A DNA stretch of 64,000 nucleotides, taken from assembly GCF_963664075.1 (NCBI RefSeq), contig NZ_OY760916.1:3493001-3557000 (forward strand), in the 5' to 3' direction. The position numbers and the translations under genes were made by a program. The notes under the pieces are model-generated. The model made no database searches. It was not told where the DNA came from and saw nothing but the letters and a program-made list of their open reading frames with translations. Origin of the DNA: an uncultured Desulfobulbus sp. Lineage in GTDB: Bacteria; Desulfobacterota; Desulfobulbia; Desulfobulbales; Desulfobulbaceae. Positions 55,725-64,000 of the stretch are shown in pieces (position 1 is the first letter of the stretch; each line of letters starts with the position of its first letter).

Positions 55725-56801
55725 CTAGAGCGTACTCCATGGCTTGGGCATAAAAATCTGCGAATACAGGGTCATAGCATAGCGATCGGTCATCCCCGCG
55801 ATGAAATCGCAAACCTGCCGATGACGCTTCTGCTCCTCTTCCACAGAGCTGGAAGGGGCACGGCGGGCGCAACAGGCCGCGAGCCCTTTTTCCGGAAACT
55901 CGTGTTCGAGAAAAAAACCGTAGAGATCACGGATGATTCGCTGCGCCTTTTCAAACTCACGATGCACCCGGCAGTTGCGGTAGACATGATCATACAAAAA
56001 TCCCCGCAGTTCGGTGATGGTCTCATTCATCTGCGCGCTCAGGTGCAGGCGACCGTCATCTCGATCAATGGTCGTCTTCACCAAATCCACCACCATGCTG
56101 TTAATCCGCTGTGAGGCTCTATCTCCGAGTACAGCCCGCAAATGCAGGGGTAAATCGGTATTTTCCAGCATGTCGGCGCGCAAAGCATCGTCCATGTCAT
56201 GATTAACGTAGGCCATGATATCCGCCACCCGTACCAGCTGCCCCTCCAAAGTGGCAGCCAACTCCGTGGTGTCATCGGGAAGGATCTCACCATACCCCTT
56301 GGAATGCTTAAGGATACCGTTACGCACCTCCCAGCTCAGGTTAAGTCCCTGGCCGTCATGCTCGAGAAAATCGACAATCCGCAGACTCTGGCGATAATGC
56401 TTAAACCCCTTGGGGTGGAGCAGGTTCAGACTGTACTCGCCCGCGTGACCAAAGGGGGTGTGGCCAAGATCATGCCCCAGAGCAATAGCCTCGGTGAGGT
56501 ATTCGTTTAATCGCAGGCAGGCGGCCATGGTGCGGGCGATCTGCGAGACCTCCAACACATGGGTCAGCCGGGTGCGGTAATGATCGCCAGCCGGGGCAAG
56601 AAAGACCTGGGTCTTGTGCTTGAGTCGACGAAAGGTCTTGGAGTGGATGATGCGGTCACGGTCGCGTTGAAACACAGTACGCAGGCAACAGGGATCCTGC
56701 TCGCCGAACAGCCGACCTCGAGAACGGCTACTGAGACAAGCATGGGGCGAGAGGATTTTTCGTTCCTGTTCCTCGAGCTGCTCCCTGATTGTCTCCATCA
56801 T
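55725..56801 (-). CDS. dGTP triphosphohydrolase-like protein
   Basis: A 358-residue HD-domain dNTPase of the Dgt-like type: releases triphosphate from dNTPs. FRRLKHKTQVFLAPAGDHYR leads to TRLTHVLEVSQIARTMA (first metal His), EAIALGHDLGHTPFGHAGEY (HD pair) and IMAYVNHDMDDALR (distal Asp). It is 16 bases after the prfB stop region on the same strand but upstream in transcription order. The shorter, SAMHD1-like class without E. coli Dgt insertions. Confidence 0.9.
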   Translation of the reverse strand: MMETIREQLEEQERKILSPHACLSSRSRGRLFGEQDPCCLRTVFQRDRDRIIHSKTFRRLKHKTQVFLAPAGDHYRTRLTHVLEVSQIARTMAACLRLNEYLTEAIALGHDLGHTPFGHAGEYSLNLLHPKGFKHYRQSLRIVDFLEHDGQGLNLSWEVRNGILKHSKGYGEILPDDTTELAATLEGQLVRVADIMAYVNHDMDDALRADMLENTDLPLHLRAVLGDRASQRINSMVVDLVKTTIDRDDGRLHLSAQMNETITELRGFLYDHVYRNCRVHREFEKAQRIIRDLYGFFLEHEFPEKGLAACCARRAPSSSVEEEQKRHRQVCDFIAGMTDRYAMTLYSQIFMPKPWSTL

Positions 56802-56817
56802 TACCCCACGTACCTAC

Positions 56818-57928
56818 TTACGGCTGCCAGAGGAGATAGGCCTTGATAAATGGATCCAAGCGCCCATCAAGCACCGCATCCACATTGCCTTCCTCGGTAT
56901 TGGTGCGATGGTCCTTAATCAAACGATAAGGCTGCAGCACGTACGAGCGAATCTGGCTGCCCCAGGCGATATCCTTCTTGTCGCCCTGGAGGTTCTCCTG
57001 ATTCTTGAGCTTTTCTTCCTGCTCACGCTCATACAGCTGGGCAATGAGCATCTTCATGGCCATGTCCTTGTTGCGGTGCTGGCTGCGTTCGTTCTGGCAT
57101 TGGACCACGATGCCCGTGGGGAAATGGGTAATGCGGATGGCCGAATCTGTCTTATTGACGTGCTGCCCACCCGCACCGCTGGCCCGATAGGTATCAATGC
57201 GGATATCCTTGTCATTGATCTCCACATCGACATCATCATCCAACTCCGGCATGACCATGACCGAGGCAAAGGAGGTATGGCGCCGACCACTGGCATCAAA
57301 GGGCGAGATCCGCACCAGGCGGTGAATCCCTATTTCGGAGCGCAGGTAGCCGTAGGCATATTTACCCTTGAGGAGGATGGTCACGCTTTTGGTTCCAGCC
57401 TCATCGCCAGGAAGAATATCAAGGATGTCGGTGGAAAAACCTTTGAGCTCCCCCCAACGCAGATACATGCGGGTGAGGATACTAACCCAGTCCTGGGCCT
57501 CGGTGCCACCAGCCCCGGCATGGATGGTCAAAATGGCGTTGTTGGTGTCATGCTCACCACTGAACATGCATTCCAGCTCGACCAGTTCAACCCGTTTATC
57601 GAGATCATCCAGCCCGGAAACCACCTCTTTGCAGGTCTCCTCGTCTCCTTCTTCTTTAGCCATCTCAAGAAGCATTTCGGCATCTTCAATTTCACCGAAA
57701 TTTTTTTCCCAAACTCCGACCAGATCCTGCAGCTGTCCCAGTTGCCGCTGGACCTTCTTCGCCTCATCCTGGTCATTCCAGAAATTTGGGCTGACTGTCT
57801 GCCGTTCCAGCAGCTCTATCTGTTCTCGCTTGCCATCTAAGTCAAAGATGCTCCTTCAGGACAAGCATCTTGTCCCGGAGACGCGTGAGCATCTGTCGTG
57901 CTTCTGTGGAATCAGTTGTATCCACCAT
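56818..57928 (-). CDS. prfB: Peptide chain release factor 2, programmed +1 frameshift
   Basis: Release factor for UGA and UAA. The first 28 codons start at 57928 (GAGG upstream) and end with CTT followed by an in-frame TGA at 57842-57844. The shift site CTTTGAC has AAGGAG three bases before CTT, the canonical autoregulatory signal. Moving +1 gives HL-DLDGKREQIELLERQTV and a 369-residue protein. It contains VRISPFDASGRRHTSF (SPF codon-recognition motif) and GAGGQHVNKTDSAIRITHFP (catalytic GGQ). When RF2 is scarce the UGA is bypassed and more RF2 is made. Confidence 0.96.
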
Positions 57929-58178
57929 GATAACCTCGTACAAAAAACAAAAAAGAAACGAGCACGCCCAGGGCGCCTCGCCGTTGTCCACTCTTTTGAT
58001 GCATCCTCACGTTCAACGAATGAGGATGTTACACCCTTTGGCATGGATAGAGCTTCGCCTAAAAAAGGGTTTCATACTAAACAGATTCGCCACAAGACTC
58101 AAGAGAGAAAGGCGGCATACGGGTGAAAAACCATGCCTTCCCTACCTGTTGGCACTCTTTTTACCAGATTCAAGGCTC

Positions 58179-59774
58179 TCAGTTATCTCGACGCCCCCGC
58201 AGTACAATGAGAAAAGCCAGAGCAAGAGCGCTGGCAGAGCCAAAACGAAATCCCTGTTTATTAAAAACAGTCATGATATCCACCATGGGCACTCGGGCGA
58301 CAAGGGCATCTTCTTCAAAGAGCGCCGTTTGACTGATCACCCGGCCCAAAGGATCAATAAATCCGCTGATACCGGTATTCGCAGAACGAATAAGGCTGCG
58401 CTTATTCTCTACAGCTCGAAAAACAGCCATGGCAAGGGATTGATAGGGAGCGCTGGAACGACCGTACCAGGCATCGTTGGTCATATTAACTAGAAGGTTT
58501 GCCCCAGCAAGCACGCTTGCATGGGCAATCTCAGGAAAGATCGACTCGTAGCAGATCAAGACTCCGAGGTGCATCACTCCAAGCTGCAGTGGTTTTTTGT
58601 CGGTTCCTGGGGTGAAATTTCCCGCAGTTTCCACCAAAGGCTCTAGAAATGGCAGATATTCCCTGAAAGGGACGTACTCTCCAAAGGGGACAAGGTGCTG
58701 CTTGGCATGGGTGCCGTGCAGCTTGCCATCCGGCCCCAGAAGGAGGGCCCCGTTGTAGTAGTTAACACTCGGCTTGCCCGATGGATCGGGCTTGATGGTA
58801 TAAAGAGGTGCCCCGGTAAGCAGCCAAACGTTGCTTTTGCTGGTAAATTTGGCCACTTCAAACATCAAAGGATCTTCTTGCGGATAAAAAGGCAACGCTG
58901 TTTCAGGCCAGACGACCAACTCAGTATTCTGTCCGCTCGTCGCCTGGGTTGAGCGCTCGATATAAGTAGCAACCGTGCTCATCTTGCGCTCAGGAGACCA
59001 CTTAAGCGACTGATCGATATTTCCCTGCACTACGGCAACCTGGGCCTGCAAAGATCGATGGGCAATAGTGCGCACGACCTGGTAACGCACCATGGAGTAC
59101 CCCCCGATAAAGACCAGAAAGGCAATGGCCGCGATCAAAAGACGTCGCTCAGATTGAACTCCCCAACGAACCGTTCGCCGTTGCCGGTCAATAAGGGCGA
59201 CCAGCAGCGCGTTACAAAGGACTAGGGTAAAGGAAATAAGGTGGTGCCCCCCCAGGTCAGCCGCCTGGATCAGCTTAGGCTGAGAAAAGAGACCATAGCC
59301 CAGATCCATCCAGGGAAAGCCACTAAAGGCGACGCCTTTAATGTATTCCAACCCAACCCAGATCACAGGAGCCCCCCAGACCAGCGGGGCGATGGAGCGC
59401 TCCCGATGCCAGGAGCGTCCGGCCACCCGGGCAAGCAACCAGCAAAAAAAGGCCGGGTAGAGGGCCATATACAGGGAAAGCAAAAGAAGCGCTGGCAGGG
59501 TTACCCACAAGGGCAGCCCCCCATACCGCCCAAGAACGATGAGGATCCAGTACATCAGAGCCAGATGATAGGCCAAGCCAAAAACAAGACCTGCAAGCGC
59601 ACTACGTCCTGGTCGGGCAAAAAGTGCCACCCATAAAAGCGGCACCAGAGCAATAAAAAGCAGAGGCCACCACCCGATCTTGCCCGGCATGGCCAGGGCA
59701 AGCAAAAAGGCAGAGAAAAGACTGGCGGGGATCAGGGTAAAAAGTGAATCAGGATTGCGGCTCGGTGTCATCAT
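58179..59774 (-). CDS. lnt: Apolipoprotein N-acyltransferase
   Basis: About 531 residues from ATG 59774 (a second ATG follows). Transfers an acyl chain to the N-terminus of apolipoproteins in the inner membrane. Six to seven N-terminal helices, then the nitrilase-like domain with catalytic Glu in ELVVWPETALPFYP, Lys in THAKQHLVPFGEYVPF and Cys in VLICYESIFPEIAHA. Its start overlaps the end of the CorC gene by 26 bases, a common linkage in Gram-negatives. Confidence 0.95.
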   Translation of the reverse strand: MMTPSRNPDSLFTLIPASLFSAFLLALAMPGKIGWWPLLFIALVPLLWVALFARPGRSALAGLVFGLAYHLALMYWILIVLGRYGGLPLWVTLPALLLLSLYMALYPAFFCWLLARVAGRSWHRERSIAPLVWGAPVIWVGLEYIKGVAFSGFPWMDLGYGLFSQPKLIQAADLGGHHLISFTLVLCNALLVALIDRQRRTVRWGVQSERRLLIAAIAFLVFIGGYSMVRYQVVRTIAHRSLQAQVAVVQGNIDQSLKWSPERKMSTVATYIERSTQATSGQNTELVVWPETALPFYPQEDPLMFEVAKFTSKSNVWLLTGAPLYTIKPDPSGKPSVNYYNGALLLGPDGKLHGTHAKQHLVPFGEYVPFREYLPFLEPLVETAGNFTPGTDKKPLQLGVMHLGVLICYESIFPEIAHASVLAGANLLVNMTNDAWYGRSSAPYQSLAMAVFRAVENKRSLIRSANTGISGFIDPLGRVISQTALFEEDALVARVPMVDIMTVFNKQGFRFGSASALALAFLIVLRGRRDN

Positions 59775-60648
59775 TGCGGACAATGCGGATACTCTTGATT
59801 CGGCGAGGGTCAGCTCCAAGCACTTTGAACGAGAGGCCGCTTTCCTGCACCAGGGTGCCAGAACCCGGCACCTTTCCCAAGCGATGAATAATAAACCCCC
59901 CCACTGACTCGTATGGCCCCTCAGGCAAGCTCACTTGAAAATGGCTCTCTACCTCTTCAACATCTATCTTGGCATCAACAATAACCGTACGCTCATCGAC
60001 TATACGCAACTCACTGGCTTCATCGTCGTGCTCATCGTCGATTTCTCCGACGATCTCCTCAATTACATCTTCCAGAGTCACCAGTCCGCGCACACTGCCA
60101 AACTCGTCCACCACGATCACCATGTGCATTTTTTTGAGCTGAAATTCACGCAACAACTCGGTGATAGGTTTAGACTCCGGAATAAAGACCGCTGGATTGA
60201 GCGACTGCCTCAGATCGATCACCGTATCGGTATCCTGGACACAAATACGCAAAAGATCTTTGGCATGGAGAATACCGATGATCTGATCAAAGGTTTCTTC
60301 ATAGATGGGAATTCGAGTGTAACCTTCCTCGCTGATCAAACGGACGAGTTCAGGGATCGAGGAATGCAGATCGGCGCAGACTATCTCCGCCGATGGGGTC
60401 ATAATTTCAGAAGCAATGGTCTCTCGAAAGTCAAATATAGAATTGATCAACTGCTCTTCGTGAACAGAGATCAAGCCCTGCTCTTCCCCCTCTTCCAGAA
60501 GCTCCTGGATCTCGAGTTCCAGAGCCTCGGTGGTATCAGGGCCACCACGAAAACCTAAAGCTGATTTAAACTTGTGAAAGAACGTCTTACCAGGGGGCTC
60601 CTCGTCTGACGGGACCAATCCTGTCGACGACGGATCAACTTTTTCCAT
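59749..60648 (-). CDS. CorC/HlyC-type CBS-domain protein
   Basis: A 299-residue cytosolic protein. Two CBS domains (about 85-205: MTPSAEIVCADLHSSIPELV and VVDEFGSVRGLVTLEDVIEE) and a C-terminal CorC transporter-associated domain (about 215-290: VDAKIDVEEVESHF, YESVGGFIIHRLGKVPGSG). Linked to magnesium/cobalt handling and envelope stability in relatives; no DUF21 membrane part is present. Translationally coupled to lnt. Confidence 0.92.
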   Translation of the reverse strand: MEKVDPSSTGLVPSDEEPPGKTFFHKFKSALGFRGGPDTTEALELEIQELLEEGEEQGLISVHEEQLINSIFDFRETIASEIMTPSAEIVCADLHSSIPELVRLISEEGYTRIPIYEETFDQIIGILHAKDLLRICVQDTDTVIDLRQSLNPAVFIPESKPITELLREFQLKKMHMVIVVDEFGSVRGLVTLEDVIEEIVGEIDDEHDDEASELRIVDERTVIVDAKIDVEEVESHFQVSLPEGPYESVGGFIIHRLGKVPGSGTLVQESGLSFKVLGADPRRIKSIRIVRNDDTEPQS

Positions 60649-60912
60649 GTACTCTACACTTCTCCAAATGTGAACGAGAGGGGGATTTCATCCAGCGCTC
60701 TATGCACTACCACGCGTCAGATGGGTATGTTCCTTTTTACCGAAAAATATCATTTTCCACACCCTCAAAAAAAGATCTCCTCGAAATTAGACCTTTAACG
60801 ACCAAAGTCAAGCATGAATCTTGAGTATTCTGCAGTGGCTCGCCACTCGCTTGGCTCACCGCGTTTTAGCCTCTCCCCTCACAATGCCCGCCTTATTTTG
60901 CACGAGTTTCTC
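60649..60912. other. Gap between corC and tRNA-Lys
   Basis: About 260 bases without a gene. The promoter of the corC-lnt pair presumably lies here, but I see none to report. Confidence 0.4.
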
Positions 60913-60941
60913 TTGACGAAAGGAAGCAACCATGTTAAAAA
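60913..60941 (+). promoter_or_regulatory. Candidate sigma-70 promoter of tRNA-Lys
   Basis: TTGACG (60913-60918), a 17-base spacer and TAAAAA (60936-60941), about 55 bases before the tRNA. Confidence 0.5.
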
Positions 60942-60995
60942 AAGCGATTCTGTCGCTTCTCATAGAAGTCGCATCCCTTCACGCATTTTCATTTT

Positions 60996-61071
<76 letters not shown>

Positions 61072-61078
61072 AGCATAT

Positions 61079-61117
61079 CAAGCACTTAGCTCGTTTTGAG
61101 TTAGGTGCTTTTTTTGT
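61079..61117 (+). terminator. Terminator of tRNA-Lys
   Basis: AAGCACTTAGCTC-gtttt-GAGTTAGGTGCTT with two mismatches, followed by TTTTTG, eight bases after the tRNA. Confidence 0.78.
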
Positions 61118-61393
61118 TTATAGCTCCCAGAAAAAGACATTCCAGAGCTTTCTCAACCATGAACTCACCCCCTCTCCAGCCACTGAGCCTTTCTTAAAGT
61201 CTCTTTGCTCCCATAGCTTCGAATTTCTGCGCCAGTAATTGATTACTTCATGAATTGCGGGACCTCTCTTCGAGAGACATCCTTGCAATCCGGACTGCTT
61301 TCCAGCACAATACCCCAGAAGGTTCCGCCTCAGCTACAACACCACAAACAAAAACCGGTTTAAAATCCGGCGAATTTCATCGGCACCAAAGGC
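61118..61393. other. Gap after tRNA-Lys
   Basis: About 275 bases. No recognisable gene, promoter or repeat. Confidence 0.4.
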
Positions 61394-61738
61394 ATGAAAA
61401 AAATATTTTGGATTCTTCTCTTTACCCTCGGCTTAGGGGCAGCCTATGCTTGGGGAACACTGAGCGCACAGTGGAAAAATGAAGCGTGGCACCAGGCGCA
61501 GGAGAGTCGTCAGAAAGAGTTTGCCCACAGGCTGGACAGATACACTCCGACCTGCAGTCAACTGCAACAGGCGGGATTTTCTTCTGTCGTCACCACGGGA
61601 GAAGACCGAATTATGGTTCACACCACTGGTGACTATTTTTATGTTATTGGGATCAACATTGCGCCGGGAAAATCCCCCCTAACCTCCTGGTGGGGAGCTG
61701 GTCGGACGCACGCTTTACAAAATTGCAAAAAACCGTAA
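61394..61738 (+). CDS. Small membrane-anchored or secreted hypothetical protein
   Basis: 114 residues. An N-terminal hydrophobic stretch (KKIFWILLFTLGLGAAYAWG) is a signal anchor or signal peptide. The rest is soluble, with VVTTGEDRIMVHTTGDYFYV and two Cys (54, 111) that could pair outside the cytoplasm. No family recognised. It is 13 bases upstream of the next small gene, likely co-transcribed. Confidence 0.6.
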   Translation: MKKIFWILLFTLGLGAAYAWGTLSAQWKNEAWHQAQESRQKEFAHRLDRYTPTCSQLQQAGFSSVVTTGEDRIMVHTTGDYFYVIGINIAPGKSPLTSWWGAGRTHALQNCKKP

Positions 61739-61751
61739 AGGGGAAAGAATC

Positions 61752-62144
61752 GTGGGATTATGGAATAAGCTCAAAGAAAAAGGAATCATCGATACCGAGC
61801 GCAAGACTTCCCCCGCATCTCTCCCCCTTGACGCGAGGCGGTGTCACAAATGTGGTTGCCAAGAAATGCAGGCCAGCGGTGCCTTTTATGTTGGATGGAG
61901 CCATCAGGAGACAGTTTTTGACTACCAATGCCCCAACTGCGGACATATCGTCACCCTGGAATCACACCGTAGTTTTCATGGAAGCATTCTCCTGTTTTTC
62001 CTGCTTCTGGAACTGATTATTTTCTTCTTGGACGATTTCCCCAATTATATCGCCTACGGCCTTTGCTCTTCTTGTTTTATAGCCCTTTTTCTCTGGTTGA
62101 ACGCCGACAATTGGTTTTTCTATCCTGTCGTTAAAAAAGACTAA
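61752..62144 (+). CDS. Zinc-ribbon membrane protein
   Basis: 130 residues, GTG start. MGLWNKLKEKGIIDTERK is followed by a zinc ribbon (CHKCGC...CPNCGH, about residues 31-65) and two hydrophobic helices (SILLFFLLLELIIFFL and YGLCSSCFIALFLWL). The ribbon should face the cytoplasm. Function unknown; the pair with the preceding gene suggests a shared envelope role. Confidence 0.65.
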   Translation: MGLWNKLKEKGIIDTERKTSPASLPLDARRCHKCGCQEMQASGAFYVGWSHQETVFDYQCPNCGHIVTLESHRSFHGSILLFFLLLELIIFFLDDFPNYIAYGLCSSCFIALFLWLNADNWFFYPVVKKD

Positions 62145-62358
62145 ACAAGAGACAAAAGATCAGAGCCTCCCCCGCCCGCCCAAAGACTGGCCTTGCATCA
62201 TTACTCCCGTCACCGCTTACTCTCGTATTTGACCGATCACAAATCCATACGACCGCTTACCCTCGCCGCTCTTTCCCCTTGCCAGCCCCCCCAGGTATGC
62301 TCCCCTCCAAATGCATCAGGTTTTCCTTACTTAAACACCCTTTGTCTGGAGGTATGTC

Positions 62359-63774
62359 ATGACCGTTTTTCTCCTCTGTCTCGGCCTGCTTGTGCTGGGA
62401 TACATTTTCTACGGTGCTTTTGTCGACCGCATCATTGGATCTGACCCCAGCCGGGCCACTCCGGCCAACACTATGGCCGATGGGGCGGATTACGTCAAAA
62501 TGCACCCCGCCAAAGTTTTCTTGATTCAGCTGCTCAACATTGCAGGCCTGGGCCCAATATTTGGTCCGATTCTCGGTGCGCTCTATGGCCCGTCCGCGCT
62601 GATCTGGATTGTTTTTGGTGCCATCTTTGCTGGTGCTGTCCATGATCATTTTTCCGGTATGCTTTCCGTTCGTCATCAGGGCAAGAGTATTCCTGATGTG
62701 GTAGGGTACCAGCTGGGCAATGGCTTCAAACAGTTCATGCGCCTCTTTTCCATCGTCCTGCTGCTTCTGGTTGGTGTGGTCTTTGTTCTCGGACCGGCAA
62801 AACTGCTGGGCAACATGACTGGCCTGGCCGTGCCTGTCTGGGTGGGAATCATCTTTTGTTACTACTTCCTAGCGACGGTTCTGCCGATTGATAAAATCAT
62901 CGGTCGCATCTATCCTTTTTTCGGTGCGGTTCTAATCTTCATGGCTGTTGGCCTGATTAGCGCGCTCGCTGTTCAAGGCTATGACTTCTACCCTGCCCTG
63001 ACGCTGGACAACCTCCACCCCAAAGACCTGCCCCTCTGGCCGTTGATGTTCATCACCATTGCCTGCGGTGCGATCTCTGGTTTCCATGCCACCCAGTCTC
63101 CCATGATGGCACGCTGCCTGGATAACGAGAAAAACGGCAAAAAAATCTTCTACGGTTCCATGATCGGCGAGGCGGTTATTGCACTCATCTGGGCGACCCT
63201 TGGCATGGCATTTTATCACGGTTCCGACGGACTTCAGGCTGCTCTGGATAACGGTGGACCGGCTGCAGTGGTTAACCAGATTTCCACCACCCTGCTTGGA
63301 CCGACCGGTGGCATCCTGGCCATTATCGGTGTTATTTTGCTTCCCATCACCTCAGGCGACACCGCCTTTCGCAGTGCCCGCCTGATTATCGCCGACTTTG
63401 TCAAACTGCCCCAGGCACAGAGCATTAAACGACTCTATATCGCTCTGCCGCTCTTTGTTGTTGGCTTTTTGATTTCCAAGGCGCCCTTTGCCGTCATCTG
63501 GCGCTACTTTGGCTTCTCCAACCAGACCCTGGCGACCATCGTACTCTGGGCCGGAGCCGCCTATCTGATCAAAAAAGGCAGCTTCCACTGGATCGCGACC
63601 CTTCCCGCAACCTTCATGACCGCTGTCTGCGCCACCTACCTGGCCTATGCCAAAATCGGTTTTGGTCTGCCCATTGATATCGCCTCGATCATCGGTATTG
63701 GCGCTGCAGTGGCCGCTCTGGGCTCATTTTTCTTCGCCTTCCGCAAACCTGTCTTCGTTGCCAAAGAAGCCTGA
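62359..63774 (+). CDS. cstA: Carbon starvation protein A (CstA-type peptide/pyruvate transporter)
   Basis: 471 residues, the compact form of the CstA family (E. coli CstA is about 700). At least ten hydrophobic helices. Family motifs: YVKMHPAKVFLIQLLNIAGL, GPIFGPILGALYGPSALIWI, VHDHFSGMLSVRHQGKSIPD, GAISGFHATQSPMMARCLDN and LPITSGDTAFRSARLIIADF. Members take up peptides or pyruvate during carbon limitation. GGAGG lies 8 bases before the ATG. Monocistronic with its own terminator. Confidence 0.93.
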   Translation: MTVFLLCLGLLVLGYIFYGAFVDRIIGSDPSRATPANTMADGADYVKMHPAKVFLIQLLNIAGLGPIFGPILGALYGPSALIWIVFGAIFAGAVHDHFSGMLSVRHQGKSIPDVVGYQLGNGFKQFMRLFSIVLLLLVGVVFVLGPAKLLGNMTGLAVPVWVGIIFCYYFLATVLPIDKIIGRIYPFFGAVLIFMAVGLISALAVQGYDFYPALTLDNLHPKDLPLWPLMFITIACGAISGFHATQSPMMARCLDNEKNGKKIFYGSMIGEAVIALIWATLGMAFYHGSDGLQAALDNGGPAAVVNQISTTLLGPTGGILAIIGVILLPITSGDTAFRSARLIIADFVKLPQAQSIKRLYIALPLFVVGFLISKAPFAVIWRYFGFSNQTLATIVLWAGAAYLIKKGSFHWIATLPATFMTAVCATYLAYAKIGFGLPIDIASIIGIGAAVAALGSFFFAFRKPVFVAKEA

Positions 63775-63800
63775 TCGGCTCAAGTAATTTTCAAGTCCCT

Positions 63801-63850
63801 CCACGCCCTCGGAAAGTTTTCTCCCATTTCCGGGGGCGTTCTTTTTTTCA
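63801..63850 (+). terminator. Terminator of cstA
   Basis: ACGCCCTCGGAAA and TTTCCGGGGGCGTT form a stem of about 12 bp around a 12-base loop, followed by CTTTTTTT. Confidence 0.78.
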
Positions 63851-64000
63851 TCTCTGCTGCGCGCTATGATACAAAAGTGAATCTTGAATAATTGCTTTTT
63901 CTTCCAAACTCAGCGTTATCCTTAAAATTTAATCCTCGGAACATTAACTCTATGCCTGCGGTTAAATTTTAAGCATGCCTTGATCTTGATCTTGATCGAA
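63851..64000. other. Window end, no gene seen
   Basis: 150 bases. Ends with three copies of TTGATC (63981-63998) close to the edge; too short to interpret. Confidence 0.4.

Noticed and set aside
63981-63998. Three TTGATC units at the right edge as a CRISPR or tandem array
   Set aside because: Only 18 bases, no spacers, cut by the window end. No CRISPR array was seen anywhere in the window.

Overview
The window looks like a chromosomal segment of an anaerobic Desulfobacterota (deltaproteobacterium), most plausibly a Desulfobulbaceae-like sulfate reducer. This is inferred from gene content only: an indolepyruvate:ferredoxin oxidoreductase / phenylacetate-CoA ligase / Liv transporter operon, PEP-CTERM surface proteins with a sigma-54 promoter, multi-PAS signalling proteins, tandem GlgC-type genes and a CstA-type peptide transporter. 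No rRNA or species marker is present, so the taxon is not proven.

Layout. 1-6.04 kb is a minus-strand signalling block: an edge-cut hybrid histidine kinase, a BRCT-like remnant, a soluble chemoreceptor with a C-terminal Cache-like domain, and a PAS-GGDEF-EAL protein. 6.1-20.9 kb is an insertion-sequence graveyard that ends close to a tRNA-Arg(CCT). It holds IS701, ISAs1, IS4-like, IS3, IS1595 and IS91-family elements, many of them visibly broken, plus cargo or relic genes: two LysE exporters (one split by IS701), a DJ-1/PfpI protein, an isochorismatase-like hydrolase, a frameshifted GNAT, a decayed HigBA-type toxin-antitoxin pair, and a coiled-coil membrane protein split by the IS91 element.

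21-29.3 kb is core-like: two ADP-glucose pyrophosphorylase paralogues, a DHH phosphoesterase, an LptF/LptG permease, a Cys-rich protein translationally coupled to a BadF/HgdC-type ATPase, a 36-residue Cys/Lys-rich protein downstream of a Fur-box-like palindrome, and a secreted FKBP isomerase. 29.5-40.1 kb is one long minus-strand operon, iorA-iorB-paaK-ACT-livKHMGF-paaK. It would import amino acids and convert their 2-oxo acids or aryl acids to CoA thioesters with reduction of ferredoxin. 40.4-46.3 kb carries a DUF3352-like protein, an ABC-F ATPase, a radical SAM protein, rnc and tRNA-Cys(GCA).

46.4-50.6 kb contains two PEP-CTERM genes. One has a textbook sigma-54 promoter; the other is cleanly split by an IS66-family element with an 8-bp target duplication. 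50.7-64 kb returns to housekeeping genes: thpR, nadC, valS, a dGTPase, prfB with its programmed +1 frameshift, lnt, a CorC protein, tRNA-Lys(CTT), two small membrane proteins and cstA. Intergenic gaps around 44.2, 51.3-51.6 and 55.3-55.5 kb carry dispersed REP-like hairpin repeats.

The most distinctive points are the re-joinable genes broken by insertion sequences, the phased A-AAA-AAG slippery site in the IS91 integrase, the Cys-rich protein/ATPase pair, and the sigma-54-controlled PEP-CTERM gene.
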